DNA from: Colwellia sp. BRX10-3
GTDB lineage: Bacteria > Pseudomonadota > Gammaproteobacteria > Enterobacterales > Alteromonadaceae
Length of the DNA stretch: 64,000 bases
Assembly: GCF_014077505.1 (NCBI RefSeq)
Contig: NZ_JACGWA010000006.1
Location: 161,137 to 225,136, forward strand
Direction: 5' to 3'
A model generated the notes under the pieces. It was given only the letters and a program-made list of their open reading frames with translations. It was not told where the DNA came from and made no database searches. Made by a program: the position numbers and the translations under genes. This document shows, in pieces, positions 63,876-64,000 of the stretch (position 1 is its first letter; each line of letters opens with the position of its first letter).

Positions 63876-64000
63876 TGTCCCGTCCTGAAATGTGTTTACA
63901 CATTTAGGACTTTAAAATGAAAAATTCAATTACTAAAGGCACCAAACGTTCACAACGTGATTATACGTTGGGCTTTAAATTAGCAGTCATAGAGCAAGTT
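63876..64000 (+). mobile_element. IS3-family insertion sequence, left end (cut by window)
   Basis: The element starts near 63876 with TGTCCCGTCCTGAAATGTG and contains a hairpin (GTCCTGAAATGTG against CACATTTAGGAC) just before the transposase start. A TG terminus and this layout fit IS3-family left ends. The right end is outside the window, so the target duplication cannot be checked. Confidence 0.72.
63917..64000 (+). CDS. IS3-family transposase OrfA, 5' part
   Basis: The first 28 residues are visible (MKNSITKGTKRSQRDY, then TLGFKLAVIEQV), matching the start of the helix-turn-helix OrfA protein of IS3 elements. The reading frame runs off the window end. The rest of OrfA and the frameshifted OrfB with the DDE motif would lie outside. 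Confidence 0.75.
   Translation, partial: MKNSITKGTKRSQRDYTLGFKLAVIEQV

Noticed and set aside
63747..63920. 57-residue ORF running from a TTG through the terminator into the IS
   Set aside because: It crosses a terminator hairpin and the IS boundary, so its downstream half is accidental, although AAAGG precedes the TTG.
1..64000. tRNA or rRNA genes, prophage or defence island
   Set aside because: No T-arm-like sequences in a cloverleaf context, rRNA segments, phage structural genes or restriction/CRISPR genes were recognised by reading.

Overview
The window is visibly AT-rich chromosomal DNA from a marine gammaproteobacterium of the Alteromonadales. Protein content and local gene orders (yciB-yciI, gcvR-bcp, tamA-tamB, dapE next to an M15 peptidase, BamC, YfbV, RlmA, GcvR) and the style of the intergenic repeats suggest Colwellia, Thalassotalea or a close relative. 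That placement is inference; no rRNA or tRNA gene was seen that could fix it. Most of the window is ordinary core and semi-core chromosome. The only clear mobile element is the left end of an IS3-family insertion sequence cut by the right window edge, plus one candidate MITE (miniature inverted-repeat element) at 52361-52569.

Layout. 7-642 is an MlaC-like periplasmic lipid carrier. 1305-8327 is a signalling block: CHASE histidine kinase, stand-alone receiver, REC-GGDEF-EAL protein and a propeller-GGDEF protein that seems to lack the usual membrane anchor. 8358-11686 holds MscS, DUF432, a universal stress protein and a small membrane protein. 11714-17325 is tamA-tamB, with a low-complexity tail on TamB. 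17505-23469 is an ion-transport group: CPA2 antiporter, CorA, MgtE, a CNNM/DUF21 protein and a tandem UspA. 23620-32354 is mixed metabolism and small proteins, ending in a SulA-like division inhibitor under a consensus LexA box. 32638-37511 has YchJ, a VC2046/SO_2500-like protein, an RstAB-like two-component pair and an MFS transporter.

37563-49982 is a long leftward block: Tat-dependent TldD-like protein, signal-less TldE/PmbA-like partner, Tat-dependent DUF4159 protein, MoxR ATPase, DUF58, BatA-like, DUF4175-like and a membrane glutamine-amidotransferase-like protein. Several of these genes overlap by 1-4 bases. This is the most interesting multi-gene unit, because only one half of the predicted TldD/TldE heterodimer carries an export signal. 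50615-57842 returns to housekeeping: xthA, rlmA, yfbV, an ACT-domain protein, a Spx/ArsC-like protein, dapE, an M15 D,D-carboxypeptidase, a DUF2897 protein and bamC. 58360-63397 has an XRE-DUF4177 regulator, DUF7010, a double-CDGSH protein, DUF3465, a zinc-ribbon membrane protein, gcvR, bcp and cobA.

Main non-coding signals: the SOS box at 31848-31867; six perfectly phased 11-bp direct repeats at 58841-58906 just upstream of the XRE gene, with a related inverted pair upstream of bamC; a heptanucleotide repeat at 29548-29582; palindromes upstream of the CaiB, MFS and cobA genes; and strong terminator hairpins between or after several genes. No CRISPR array, tRNA, rRNA, prophage or recognisable defence island was found.
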